Source: DASXHD01 sp036488725 (GTDB lineage Bacteria > Myxococcota_A > Polyangia > Polyangiales > Polyangiaceae). Taken from it: a stretch of 64,000 nucleotides of DNA. Below are positions 42,930 to 50,973 of the stretch, in pieces (position 1 is the stretch's first letter; the number at the start of each line of letters is the position of its first letter). A program made the position numbers and the translations under genes. The stretch spans positions 94,568-158,567 of the forward strand of contig DASXHD010000139.1 in assembly GCA_036488725.1 (NCBI GenBank), read 5' to 3'. The notes under the pieces were generated by a model. It worked only from the letters and a program-made list of their open reading frames with translations. It was not told where the DNA came from and made no database searches.

Positions 42930-43276
42930 GAGCCGCCTTCGGGATGCGGGTAAGCGTCGGATTCGTCCTCGCCGCGCGGCGCGAGGCATTGCCAATCTTT
43001 TTCGACCAGCACGCGAACCGCGCCCGAAGCGCCTTCGAAGCCGACGCGATCGCCGTCGCAAAAATCGAGCGCGATTGGGTTCGGCACCGCGACCGCGATG
43101 CGCTTGCCGTCGAAGCTCGCCGCGATCGCCGGCACGTCGCGCCGCTCGATGGCATAAACGAGCGCGCCGCCGGCGAAGGCGACCGACTCTTCGATCACGC
43201 CGCCCTCGCGCAACGTCGCGACCTCGGTCTGACCGAGCCGCAAACGAATCGAGTTCCCTCGGATGCGGAGCTTCAT
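42926..43276 (-). CDS. Small conserved protein of the molybdenum operon
   Basis: A 116-residue soluble protein, beta-rich, opening MKLRIRGNSIRLRLGQTEVA. It resembles small DUF7009-type proteins found beside molybdopterin oxidoreductases, with a motif GGALVYAIERRDVPAIAASF. No Cys pattern or catalytic residue is obvious (one Cys in CDGD and one in WQCLAP). It overlaps both neighbours by 4 bp. A chaperone-like or regulatory role for the oxidoreductase is a guess from linkage. Confidence 0.6.
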   Translation of the reverse strand: MKLRIRGNSIRLRLGQTEVATLREGGVIEESVAFAGGALVYAIERRDVPAIAASFDGKRIAVAVPNPIALDFCDGDRVGFEGASGAVRVLVEKDWQCLAPRGEDESDAYPHPEGGS

Positions 43277-44616
43277 CGCGTCACCCTACCGCTTTCGCAA
43301 TAGACGTTGAAGCGGTCGCCGCGCGCGAAGCCGACGAGCACGATGCCGGCGGCTTGCGCCAGCTCGACCGCGGCGCTCGTCGGCGCGCCCACTGCGACGA
43401 CGAACGACACGCCGGCGAGCGCCGCCTTTTGCACGAGCTCGAACGCGATACGCCCGCTCAAGACGAGCGCGTGCCCGGACGCGGGCAGGCGACTGGCGAG
43501 GAGCTCGGCGCCGAGCACTTTGTCGACGGCGTTGTGACGCCCGACGTCCTCGGCGAAGCGAACGAGCTTCGCGCCGCGAAAAAGCCCCGCGGCGTGCAGG
43601 CCGCCGGTGCGATCGAAAATCGACTGCGCTTCACGCAGCGCGCTCGGCATGCGCCGAATCGCCGCTGCGTCGATCGTTTGCGTGTCGCGCGCGCGCTCGG
43701 GAAGGGCGGCGCGCACCGCGTCGATCGAGCTCTTGCCGCAGACGCCGCAGCTCGACGTCGTGAAGAATCGACGCTCGGCCGACGGCAACCGCGCGCGCGC
43801 CTCGTCGGTCAAATCGACGACGACCGCGTGGGGACCTGCCGACGAAATCGCGACGACGTCCGCGCGCGCGCGGATCACGCCTTCGCCCAGCAAAAATCCA
43901 GCGGCGAGATCGACGTCCGCGCCCGGCGTGCGCATCGTCACGGCGACGGGATCGCGACCGGAGCGGATCTCGAGCGGCTCCTCGACCGCGACGCGATCGG
44001 CGCGCTCCGCGATCGCGCCATCCTCGAACGCGCGAACGACGACGCCCGCCGTCGCCGTCGCGAGGCTCGGGTTCTCGGCGACGGCCTCGTCGGGCGTGTC
44101 CCAATCGTCGAGCAATGACTCTTCGTTTGGCGCGAGCGCGAGCGGGACGGCGCCGACCTCGTCGAGCAAACCTTGGAGCCCGAGCTCGCCGCGCGCGAGC
44201 CTCGCCCGCGCGAGCGACGAGACGCGCGCGTCGTAACGCGCGAAGAGCGGCTCCCAGCGGCCGCCGCGCCGCGCAGCGACCACTGGCGCGTCGGGCGCTT
44301 CGACGAGCCGTCGAAGCAGGGCCACCGTGACGTGCGGCATGTCGCAAGCGATCGCGATCGCGCGCTGGTCCTTCGCGGCCTCGAGCAGCGCGACGAGCCC
44401 GCCGAGCGGCCCGGCGTCGGTCACGTCGGGGAGCGCGCGGATCCCGAGCCCTTCGTATTCTTCGCGCACGCCGACGAGCACCGGCTCGGCGCCCGCCTCG
44501 CGAAGCGCGCGCGCAAGTCGTTCGACGATTCGCTCCCCACCCGGCGCGCGCAGGAGCCCCTTCGCCGCGCCCTGCATGCGAGCTCCCTTCCCGCCGACGA
44601 AAATGCCGCCCAGCAT
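43273..44616 (-). CDS. mobA-fdhD: MobA-FdhD fusion: Mo-cofactor guanylyltransferase and sulfurtransferase
   Basis: A 447-residue two-domain protein. Residues 1-180 match MobA, the enzyme that adds GMP to molybdopterin: GGIFVGGKGARMQGAAKGLL, ALPDVTDAGPLGGLVALLEA and CDMPHVTVALLRRLVE. Residues about 190-447 match FdhD, the sulfur carrier needed by formate dehydrogenases: EEPLEIR, MRTPGADVDLAAGFLLGEG, and the catalytic TTSSCGVCGKSSIDA (Cys290, Cys293). Separate genes are the rule. The join is short (about DTPDEAVAENPSL), with no linker or frame break, so it is a true fusion. It lies upstream of the enzyme it would serve. Confidence 0.92.
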   Translation of the reverse strand: MLGGIFVGGKGARMQGAAKGLLRAPGGERIVERLARALREAGAEPVLVGVREEYEGLGIRALPDVTDAGPLGGLVALLEAAKDQRAIAIACDMPHVTVALLRRLVEAPDAPVVAARRGGRWEPLFARYDARVSSLARARLARGELGLQGLLDEVGAVPLALAPNEESLLDDWDTPDEAVAENPSLATATAGVVVRAFEDGAIAERADRVAVEEPLEIRSGRDPVAVTMRTPGADVDLAAGFLLGEGVIRARADVVAISSAGPHAVVVDLTDEARARLPSAERRFFTTSSCGVCGKSSIDAVRAALPERARDTQTIDAAAIRRMPSALREAQSIFDRTGGLHAAGLFRGAKLVRFAEDVGRHNAVDKVLGAELLASRLPASGHALVLSGRIAFELVQKAALAGVSFVVAVGAPTSAAVELAQAAGIVLVGFARGDRFNVYCESGRVTR

Positions 44617-44838
44617 TCAGCCTTCTTGGAGCGCGGTCCGGACTTTCGACGCGCACCGATCGGCGAGCTCCTCCGCGGAGACGTCCTCGTCGACCTCGTA
44701 GCTGAACGCGACTCGCTTGCCGTTCGCGTTCGCCCACCCGTCGATCGTCACGCGCCCGTCGGCACGTTTGCCGTACGCGCTGATGCCGAGGCGCTCCAAA
44801 ATCGCCGCCGCGTCGCCCGCGAGGATGAGCCGGTCCAC
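44617..44838 (-). CDS. Small protein leading the molybdenum operon
   Basis: A 73-residue soluble protein starting with GTG: MDRLILAGDAAAILERLGIS... It looks like a small alpha/beta unit (RVTIDGWANANGKRVAFSYE) with no recognised family. It ends exactly one base before the MobA-FdhD start codon (stop 44617-44619, start 44616), so the two are surely co-translated. It may be a factor specific to this operon. The codon pattern is typical for the genome, supporting a real gene. Confidence 0.65.
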   Translation of the reverse strand: MDRLILAGDAAAILERLGISAYGKRADGRVTIDGWANANGKRVAFSYEVDEDVSAEELADRCASKVRTALQEG

Positions 44839-44855
44839 CGCCCGATTCTACAACA

Positions 44856-46100
44856 TCAGTTCGCGACGAATGCGAACCACATGTTCGACGACGTCGTCCC
44901 GTGCTGCGCGTAGAGGATGAACTCGGTCCCGCCGTGCGTGCCGTTCGCGTCGCGCGTGATCGTCACGTGCCGCACGTCGCCGTTGTTGCCCGTCTGGCTG
45001 TCCCACGAAAAAGTGAGCTGCGCCGGCTTGCCGGTGCCGTACGTCTCGTCGACGGCTTGTACGGTCCAGTCGCTCGTCGGCGCGTCGGAGAACATCTCGA
45101 CGTCGATCGTTTTGCTCTGTCCCAGGGGGACCTGCACGCCTTTGGTGACGATTTTCTGCCCGTAGTAGTCGAGCGTCACCGAGTCGTTCAAGATCGGCGC
45201 CGCGTTGAAATACGGATCGGCGATCGCCGGCGCGCACGGGTCGTGACCGGCGAGCGCGGACTGATTCGACCAAACGCGCTGCACCATGTAAGGCCCGACG
45301 AGCCGCTGAAAGCTCTGCGGCTCGTAGGCGCACATGTCGCCAATCTCGCCGAGCGGCATCAAATTCCAAATCATGTGCGGCACGTCGACGAACGTGTAGG
45401 CCGCGTTGCTCACCATCAGCGGATCGGTCGCCGACTCGATGAGCTCGTGCGAGAGCCCGCCCGTGAGCGCGTCGTCGCCCTTGACCGACTGCCCGAGCGA
45501 GTCGCACCGCGGCATCACCGCATAAACGATGCTCTTACCGTCGGCGGTCTTTGCTTCGTAATGAAAACCGCCGAAGGTCTTGCAGCTCGTGCCGAGCTCG
45601 GGATCGGAAATTACGGTCTCCGTCGGATAAAACACCGTGTAGACGTTGTTCTGCGCGAGCGCCGGCCACTCGGGGTGCGTGCCGTCGAGATGGCTCGCGA
45701 GCCACGATTCGATTTGCGCGACGTCGATCGTTTGCGGCGGCGTGTCGGAGACGACGATCGACTTGCCGACGCTGAGCGGCCCCGCGCCGTACTCTTTCGT
45801 CGACTCGGCCCAGAACGGCGATGCCGCGAGCTGGTTCAAGAAGTCCTCGACCTTGGACTCTTTGTCGTCGTTCGCGAAAAAAATCGGAATCACGTTCGGG
45901 GCGTCGAGCACCGGCCCGCCGTAGCTCTCGACCTGCGGCACGCTCGGATGCGGTCCCGGAAATCCCGCGTCGATCGCCGCGGCCTCTTGAACGCCTGAAT
46001 CGAGCCGCCCCGCGTCGCTGGCGGTGCCCGAGTCGGGCGTCGCGTCGACCGATCCACCGCAAGCCAAAGCGATCACCGAAGCAAGCCAAAGGCGCCGCAT
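44856..46100 (-). CDS. Secreted lipoprotein with HExxE motif
   Basis: A 414-residue lipoprotein: signal MRRLWLASVIALAC (lipobox ALAC, Cys14), an Asp/Ser-rich linker, then a globular part (about 55-300). TGGLSHELIESATDPLM (about 215-231) resembles the HExxx...TDP motif of unassigned secreted peptidase-like proteins. It is HExxE, not the HExxH of metalloproteases, so activity is uncertain. The C-terminal third is beta-rich (Ig-like, WTVQAVDETYGTGKPAQLTF). ATG 46100 is the first good start. It is divergent from the permease gene across 87 bp. Confidence 0.7.
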   Translation of the reverse strand: MRRLWLASVIALACGGSVDATPDSGTASDAGRLDSGVQEAAAIDAGFPGPHPSVPQVESYGGPVLDAPNVIPIFFANDDKESKVEDFLNQLAASPFWAESTKEYGAGPLSVGKSIVVSDTPPQTIDVAQIESWLASHLDGTHPEWPALAQNNVYTVFYPTETVISDPELGTSCKTFGGFHYEAKTADGKSIVYAVMPRCDSLGQSVKGDDALTGGLSHELIESATDPLMVSNAAYTFVDVPHMIWNLMPLGEIGDMCAYEPQSFQRLVGPYMVQRVWSNQSALAGHDPCAPAIADPYFNAAPILNDSVTLDYYGQKIVTKGVQVPLGQSKTIDVEMFSDAPTSDWTVQAVDETYGTGKPAQLTFSWDSQTGNNGDVRHVTITRDANGTHGGTEFILYAQHGTTSSNMWFAFVAN

Positions 46101-46187
46101 GCGACGCCAGACTCAGCAAGAAGCGCTCCACGAGGAATCGCCGCAGTTTCCTAGGAGCCGTGCGTTCTCTGACGGTATCGTCGCGGC

Positions 46188-47423
46188 GTGGCGGAAGAGA
46201 AATCACGGCCGCTCGGCGCGCTGTCGCTGCTCGCCCTTGGCGTGAACGGCATCGTCGGCGTCGGGATTTTCTTCACGCCGAACAAGATCGCGCAGCTCGC
46301 GCCGGGTTGGTCGAGCGTCGCCGTCGTCGCGCTCACCGGCCTCGGTCTCTTGCCCGTCGCGCTCGCGGTCGCGACCGTCGGCTCGCGCTTTCACGAAGAC
46401 GGCGGTCCGGTCCTCTACGCGCGCGCTGCGTTCGGCGAGCTCGCCGGTTTCGTCGTCGGCTGGCTCGCGTACGTCGCCGCGCTCTTCTCGATGGCGAGCG
46501 TGATGACCGGCTTCATGTCCGCGGTCCTGCCGTGGACGAACTTTCGCGTCCACGTCGCCGCCATCGCGCTGCTCACGCTCCTCACGCTCGTCGCCGCGAC
46601 GGGCATTCGCGTCTCCGCGGGCGTCTGGAACACGCTGACGGTCCTCAAGCTGCTCCCGCTCATCGGGCTCGCCGTGCTCGCGAGCTTCCTCAAACCGCAC
46701 GCAGCGCACGCCGCCGCGACCGACTGGCACGCGGTCCACTGGGGCCGCGCCGCGCTCACCGCGGTCTTCGTGTTCCAAGGTTTCGAGATCGTCCCAGTCG
46801 TCGCCGGTCAAGCGCGCGATCCCGCGCGCACGATCCCGCTCGCCGTCCTCGGCTCGCTCGCGATCTCGACCACGCTCTACTTGCTCCTCCAGCGCGGCGC
46901 AGTCGCGGGCGTGCCCGAGCTCGCGAAGTCCACCGCGCCGCTCGTCGACATGGGCAACGCGTACGGCGGCGGCGGCTTCGGTCGCCTCGTCTCGATCGGA
47001 ACGAGCGTCTCGGCGATGGGCATCTGCTTCGGCATGGTCGCGACGACGCCGCGATTTCTCTCGGCGCTCGTTCCGCGCACGCGCTTCGGACGCGAGAGCC
47101 CGCGCGGCGTCCCGCTCGCAGCGCTCGCCGCGACGTGGGCTCTCGTGACGACGCTCATCTCCGCCGGAAGCCTCGGTCAGCTGCTCGCGCTCTCGAGCCT
47201 CTCGGTCGTCATGCAGTACTTGCTCGTCGCGCTCGCGCTGCTCAAGTTCGGCATTCGTCGCGAGCGCAACCTCTCGCCGCGCGACGCGTGGTCGGCGGTC
47301 CCGACAATCGCCGTGGCGCTCGTCCTCGTGAGCGGCGCCGAGCGAAACGAGTGGGCCGTCGCAGCCGGCTCGATCGCGCTGAGCTGCATCATCTTCTTCG
47401 TCGCCCGAAAGCAAATCGCATGA
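46188..47423 (+). CDS. APC-family amino acid permease
   Basis: A 411-residue membrane protein with about 12 transmembrane helices. The N-terminus LGALSLLALGVNGIVGVGIF has the G-x-G-I-F signature of APC transporters in TM1. EDGGPVLYARAAFGELAGFVVGW and FVFQGFEIVPVVAGQARDP are family blocks of TM3 and TM6. It would exchange or take up amino acids or amines across the inner membrane. The start is GTG (46188). Its stop overlaps the next lipoprotein start (ATGA). The substrate is not predictable from sequence alone. Confidence 0.88.
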   Translation: MAEEKSRPLGALSLLALGVNGIVGVGIFFTPNKIAQLAPGWSSVAVVALTGLGLLPVALAVATVGSRFHEDGGPVLYARAAFGELAGFVVGWLAYVAALFSMASVMTGFMSAVLPWTNFRVHVAAIALLTLLTLVAATGIRVSAGVWNTLTVLKLLPLIGLAVLASFLKPHAAHAAATDWHAVHWGRAALTAVFVFQGFEIVPVVAGQARDPARTIPLAVLGSLAISTTLYLLLQRGAVAGVPELAKSTAPLVDMGNAYGGGGFGRLVSIGTSVSAMGICFGMVATTPRFLSALVPRTRFGRESPRGVPLAALAATWALVTTLISAGSLGQLLALSSLSVVMQYLLVALALLKFGIRRERNLSPRDAWSAVPTIAVALVLVSGAERNEWAVAAGSIALSCIIFFVARKQIA

Positions 47424-47851
47424 AGCGGGCCGCGCTCGCTGTTTTGCTCGCGTGCGGCTCGCCCCAGACGACGCGCGTGGATCTGCCGCCCGCGCCGACC
47501 GCGAGCGCGGACCCGCACACGGCGTCGCTCGACGATCTCGCGTGCAAACCCCACGGCCTCGTCGCAATCGATCCCGATCCGTCCGGCGCGCTCGACGCCG
47601 TCGGTCTCAACGCCGCGCTCCTCTCGGCACGCGACTTCGCGCAACGCTGCTGCGCCGGCGACGAAACCGGCGACGCCACGGTGCGGGTGACGGTGTCACC
47701 CGAGGGCTACGACACGCGCGTCGAGATCACGCCTGAAAATCTCGCCGGTGGCGCGACCGGCGCGTGCGTCTACGCGAGCTTTCACCGCGTCGTGGTCAAA
47801 GGATATCGCGGCGAGCCGAGCACGACGGACATCGTCGTGCGGATTCGCTGA
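47420..47851 (+). CDS. Small lipoprotein coupled to the permease
   Basis: A 143-residue protein: signal MKRAALAVLLAC (lipobox VLLAC, Cys12), a Pro/Ala/Asp linker, then a small domain (about 40-143), beta-rich with four Cys (CKPHG, RCCAGDE, GACVY). It ends VVKGYRGEPSTTDIVVRIR. The start overlaps the permease stop, so the two are co-translated. The role is unknown. Confidence 0.65.
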   Translation: MKRAALAVLLACGSPQTTRVDLPPAPTASADPHTASLDDLACKPHGLVAIDPDPSGALDAVGLNAALLSARDFAQRCCAGDETGDATVRVTVSPEGYDTRVEITPENLAGGATGACVYASFHRVVVKGYRGEPSTTDIVVRIR

Positions 47852-47872
47852 TCGCACACGTGATGGCGCGAG

Positions 47873-48886
47873 CTACGGAACAAGCAGCACTTTCCCGCGG
47901 GCCTTGCGATCGTGGATGTGATGGTGGGCTTGCGGCGCGTCGTCGAACTTGAAGGTCTTGCCGACGAACGGACGGACCTCGCCGCGTTCGTACATCCGCA
48001 TCAAGTCTTCGAACGAGCTCTTCAAGAGATCGAGCCGCGCGAAGAGGTGCGCCATGTTCGTGCCGCTCACGGTGCGGTTCGAGTCCATGAGCTGCATCGG
48101 CGAGAACTTCGGCACGCGGAGAAAATTCGTCGCCGCGGTCCAGAGGCTTCGCGTCTTGCCCGCGGCGGCCGCCGAAAATCCGAAGCACACCATGCGTCCG
48201 CACGGCGCGAGGAGCTCGAATCCCTCTCGCCAAGATTTTCCGCCGACCGGATCGAGGACGAGGTCGACGCCGCGCTCGCCGACGATCTCGCGTGTCTTGG
48301 CGACGTAGTCCTCTTCGTGGCCGATCGTGTGCTGGCAGCCGCGCTCTTTCAAGAACTCGTGCTTGCTCGCCGACGCGATGCCGATGACCGTGCACTTGCG
48401 CGTCTTGGCGAGATCGATCGCCGCGAGGCCGACGCCGCCGGCCGCCGAGTGAAGGAGGATGGTCGAGCCTTCGCGGAGATTTCCGCAGAAGAGCATCATG
48501 TTGTAGGCGGTGCCGTAGACGACGGGGAGGGCGGCGCCTTCTTCGAAGGTCATTTTTTCGGGCAGGCGGAAGACCTGATCCGCCGAGATGCAGAGCGTGT
48601 CGGTGTAGCCGCCGAAATACGGAATGCCCATCACGCGGTCGCCTTCGTGGAACGTCGTCACGCCTTCGCCGACGCGGTCGATGACGCCGGCGACCTCGTA
48701 GCCGATGACGCACGGAATTTTCGGAGCGTCGGGATACAGGCCGACGCGCGCCATGAGGTCGGCGAAGTTGATGCCGCACGCGTGCGCGCGAATGCGGACC
48801 TCACCGGGCTTGGGCTCGGGATCCGGCTCTTCGCGGACTTGGAGAACTTCGGGCGGGCCGGGGCGGGAGATCCAAACGCGACGCAT
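47873..48886 (-). CDS. MDR-family quinone oxidoreductase (VAT-1-like)
   Basis: A 337-residue member of the medium-chain dehydrogenase/reductase superfamily. It has GEVRIRAHACGINFADLMAR, VIGYEVAGVIDRVGEGV, the nucleotide-binding LLHSAAGGVGLAAIDLAKTR and VDLVLDPVGGKSWREGFEL. These fit zinc-free NADPH:quinone reductases close to the VAT-1 group. It probably reduces quinones or enones. The start is ATG 48886. It lies 15 bp after the helical protein gene on the same strand, so the two are likely one transcript. Two MDR reductases occur in this window; this one is not next to the ion channel. Confidence 0.88.
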   Translation of the reverse strand: MRRVWISRPGPPEVLQVREEPDPEPKPGEVRIRAHACGINFADLMARVGLYPDAPKIPCVIGYEVAGVIDRVGEGVTTFHEGDRVMGIPYFGGYTDTLCISADQVFRLPEKMTFEEGAALPVVYGTAYNMMLFCGNLREGSTILLHSAAGGVGLAAIDLAKTRKCTVIGIASASKHEFLKERGCQHTIGHEEDYVAKTREIVGERGVDLVLDPVGGKSWREGFELLAPCGRMVCFGFSAAAAGKTRSLWTAATNFLRVPKFSPMQLMDSNRTVSGTNMAHLFARLDLLKSSFEDLMRMYERGEVRPFVGKTFKFDDAPQAHHHIHDRKARGKVLLVP

Positions 48887-48901
48887 CGCGTCCGTCTAAC
48901 A

Positions 48902-49879
48902 TTAACGACGAAGCGGCGGGCCGGATCGATAGAGCTTGGTCTCCTCGTCGGAGTCTTCGTCCTCGTCGGTCGCGGGTTTTGCGCGCGTGATCGGCGTGGC
49001 GTACGGGCCCGTCTTCGCGAGATCGGTGGCAGGCGGCGACCACGACTCGACGTTCTCGGGCGGCGCGCTCGGCGGATCGGTCTTCGGCACGGCGACCTCG
49101 GCGCTCTCGGACGTTTCGAATTCGACCTCGGCGCCCGCGGGCGTTTCGGCGGGCTCGTCTTTTTTCGCGGGCGCGGCGGGCGGCGCTTCGGCGAGGCCGA
49201 GGCGCGCGGCGAGCGCGTCGAGCGCGCCGAGCAGCGCTTCGGTCGGCGCCTTCTGCGCGATCTTTTCCCAACCGACGGCTTCGAGAATTCCCTTCGGCGA
49301 GCCGTCGCCCGACGCGTGCACTTTGCGCATCCACTCGATCAAATCGTCTTTGGTGAACGAATGGCCGAGGACGTCGGTGCCGGTGAGCTCGCCGCCGCGC
49401 GCTTTGAGCGTTTCGAAGAACATGCGCGCGTCGAGGAGTCGAAGCTCGTAGGCCGTCGAGAGCGCTTTGAGGAGCGCGGGCTTGGTGATCGCGCCGGCGC
49501 GCCAGAACGACCAAAAGCTCGCGAGCGGGATCCACGCGAGCAGCTTGTCGGCGCCGAGCGCGCTCTCGAACGCGGCGTCGTCGAGGTCGCCCGCGGCGAG
49601 CGCGTCGAACACGACCGACGCGACCTTCGCGTCGTCGTCGCGCAGCGCGGCTTTCGATCCGCGGATGCCCCAGGCCGAGAGGATCGGCCCGCGGACTTCT
49701 TTCGGCATGTGCCTGAAGACTTCGTCTTTCGGCGCCCCGCCTTCGGTCGAGAAAAAATGAGCGAGGAACTGCGCAGGCGTGCGGACGCGGCCGTCCGGCG
49801 TTCGTCTGTGGTCTTCGATCGCGACGCAGAACCGGACCAGCGCCGCGCCGAGGTCGTTGCGAGTGCGCGCGTTCTCCAT
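48902..49879 (-). CDS. Helical protein with acidic tail, unknown function
   Basis: A 325-residue soluble protein. Residues about 1-240 are helical (ALVRFCVAIEDHRRTPDGRV, AFESALGADKLLAWIPLASF), then a Pro/Ala/Glu-rich low-complexity tail with acidic DEDEDSDEETK near the end. No family is recognised. The ATG is at 49879-49877. The divergent lipoprotein gene has a potential ATG overlapping it (CATG at 49877-49880), but a better start 22 bp further on, so the divergent promoters must sit inside coding sequence or be very compact. Confidence 0.55.
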   Translation of the reverse strand: MENARTRNDLGAALVRFCVAIEDHRRTPDGRVRTPAQFLAHFFSTEGGAPKDEVFRHMPKEVRGPILSAWGIRGSKAALRDDDAKVASVVFDALAAGDLDDAAFESALGADKLLAWIPLASFWSFWRAGAITKPALLKALSTAYELRLLDARMFFETLKARGGELTGTDVLGHSFTKDDLIEWMRKVHASGDGSPKGILEAVGWEKIAQKAPTEALLGALDALAARLGLAEAPPAAPAKKDEPAETPAGAEVEFETSESAEVAVPKTDPPSAPPENVESWSPPATDLAKTGPYATPITRAKPATDEDEDSDEETKLYRSGPPLRR

Positions 49880-49901
49880 GAGACGATGCTATCTGAAAGC
49901 C

Positions 49902-50957
49902 GTGCAAGCCGTCACGCGCCTCATTTGGCTGGTGCTCGCGGGCTGCGGCACGAGCGGGCCGGCCGCCGGCGACGCCAGCGCGCCGCACGACGCGGCCGAG
50001 CTCGAAGCGAGCGGCCTCGACGCGGGCGTGGACGCGCCGGTTCCGCGCTGGAGCCTCGACACCTCGAGCGTGACGGTCTCGGGGATTTCGTCGGGCGGGT
50101 TCATGGCGGTGCAGTTCCACGTCGCGTTTTCGTCGCTCGTGAAGGGCGCGGCGATCTTCGCGGGCGGGCCTTACATGTGCTCGAAGGGCTCGGTCGCGAC
50201 CGCGCTCACGACCTGCGCGGGCGGCTCCCCGGCGCCCGACGTCAGCGCGTCGGTCGCCGCGACGAACGCGAACGCGGCCGCCGGCGACATCGACCCGACG
50301 AGCGGGTTGCAAGATGCACGTATTTTTCTCTTCGTCGGCGCCGACGACGACGTCGTCAATCCGGTCGTCGTCGACGCGCTCCAATCGTATTACGCGGCGC
50401 TCTTGCCGAGCGCGTCGATCGCGTACGTCAATCGCCGCGCGGGCACGGCGCACACGTGGCCGACGCTCGATTACGGGGTTCCGTGCGACATCGTGTCGTC
50501 GCCGTACGTCGGAAAGTGCAGCTACGACGGCGCGGGCGCGGCGCTCGCGCAGCTCTATGGAACGCTCGCGCCCGCGTCGGCGTCGCTCGGCGGACAGATC
50601 GTCGCCGTGCCGCAGGGCGCGTTCATCGCGGACCCGGCCGCGCACAGCCTCGACGACACCGCGTACGCGTACGTGCCGGCGGCGTGCGCGTCGGGCGATG
50701 CGTGTAAACTACACATAGCCTTTCACGGGTGCTTGCAAGGCGCTTCGTCGGTGGGCGACGCGTTCTACGCGCACGCGGGGCTCGACGAGTGGGCCGACGC
50801 CAATCATCTCGTCGTCCTTTATCCGCAAGCGATCAAGAGCGGCGCGAACCCGGAAGGGTGCTGGGATTTCTGGGGCTACGACTCGCCCGACTTCGCGAAG
50901 AAGTCCGGACCGCAGATGGCGATGGTGCGCGCGATGATCGACGGCATCGCGAAGTGA
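49902..50957 (+). CDS. PHB-depolymerase-type secreted esterase lipoprotein
   Basis: A 351-residue protein with signal MQAVTRLIWLVLAGC and a lipobox, then an Asp/Ala linker. The catalytic domain has the lipase box VSGISSGGFMAVQFH, an Asp in FVGADDDVV and a His in GTAHTWPT. IAFHGCLQG, LYPQAIKS and NPEGCWDFWGY match short-chain PHA depolymerases of the esterase PHB-depolymerase family. It would hydrolyse polyhydroxybutyrate or similar esters outside the cell. I chose GTG 49902 over ATG 49878, which would overlap the divergent start codon. The fold carries two TGYA-N3-TRCA copies (50308, 50703). It is convergent with the FabH-type gene. Confidence 0.85.
   Translation: MQAVTRLIWLVLAGCGTSGPAAGDASAPHDAAELEASGLDAGVDAPVPRWSLDTSSVTVSGISSGGFMAVQFHVAFSSLVKGAAIFAGGPYMCSKGSVATALTTCAGGSPAPDVSASVAATNANAAAGDIDPTSGLQDARIFLFVGADDDVVNPVVVDALQSYYAALLPSASIAYVNRRAGTAHTWPTLDYGVPCDIVSSPYVGKCSYDGAGAALAQLYGTLAPASASLGGQIVAVPQGAFIADPAAHSLDDTAYAYVPAACASGDACKLHIAFHGCLQGASSVGDAFYAHAGLDEWADANHLVVLYPQAIKSGANPEGCWDFWGYDSPDFAKKSGPQMAMVRAMIDGIAK
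50702..50714. repeat. TGYA-N3-TRCA palindrome inside the esterase gene
   Basis: GTGTA-AAC-TACAC encodes part of CKLHIA in the esterase. A second copy lies 395 bp upstream at 50308-50318. Confidence 0.6.
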
Positions 50958-50973
50958 GCGGAGCGACACGCGC

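Noticed and set aside
40554..42953. A 799-codon plus-strand frame antisense to the molybdopterin oxidoreductase
   Set aside because: Antisense shadow with Arg/His-rich translation; the minus-strand gene has all family motifs.
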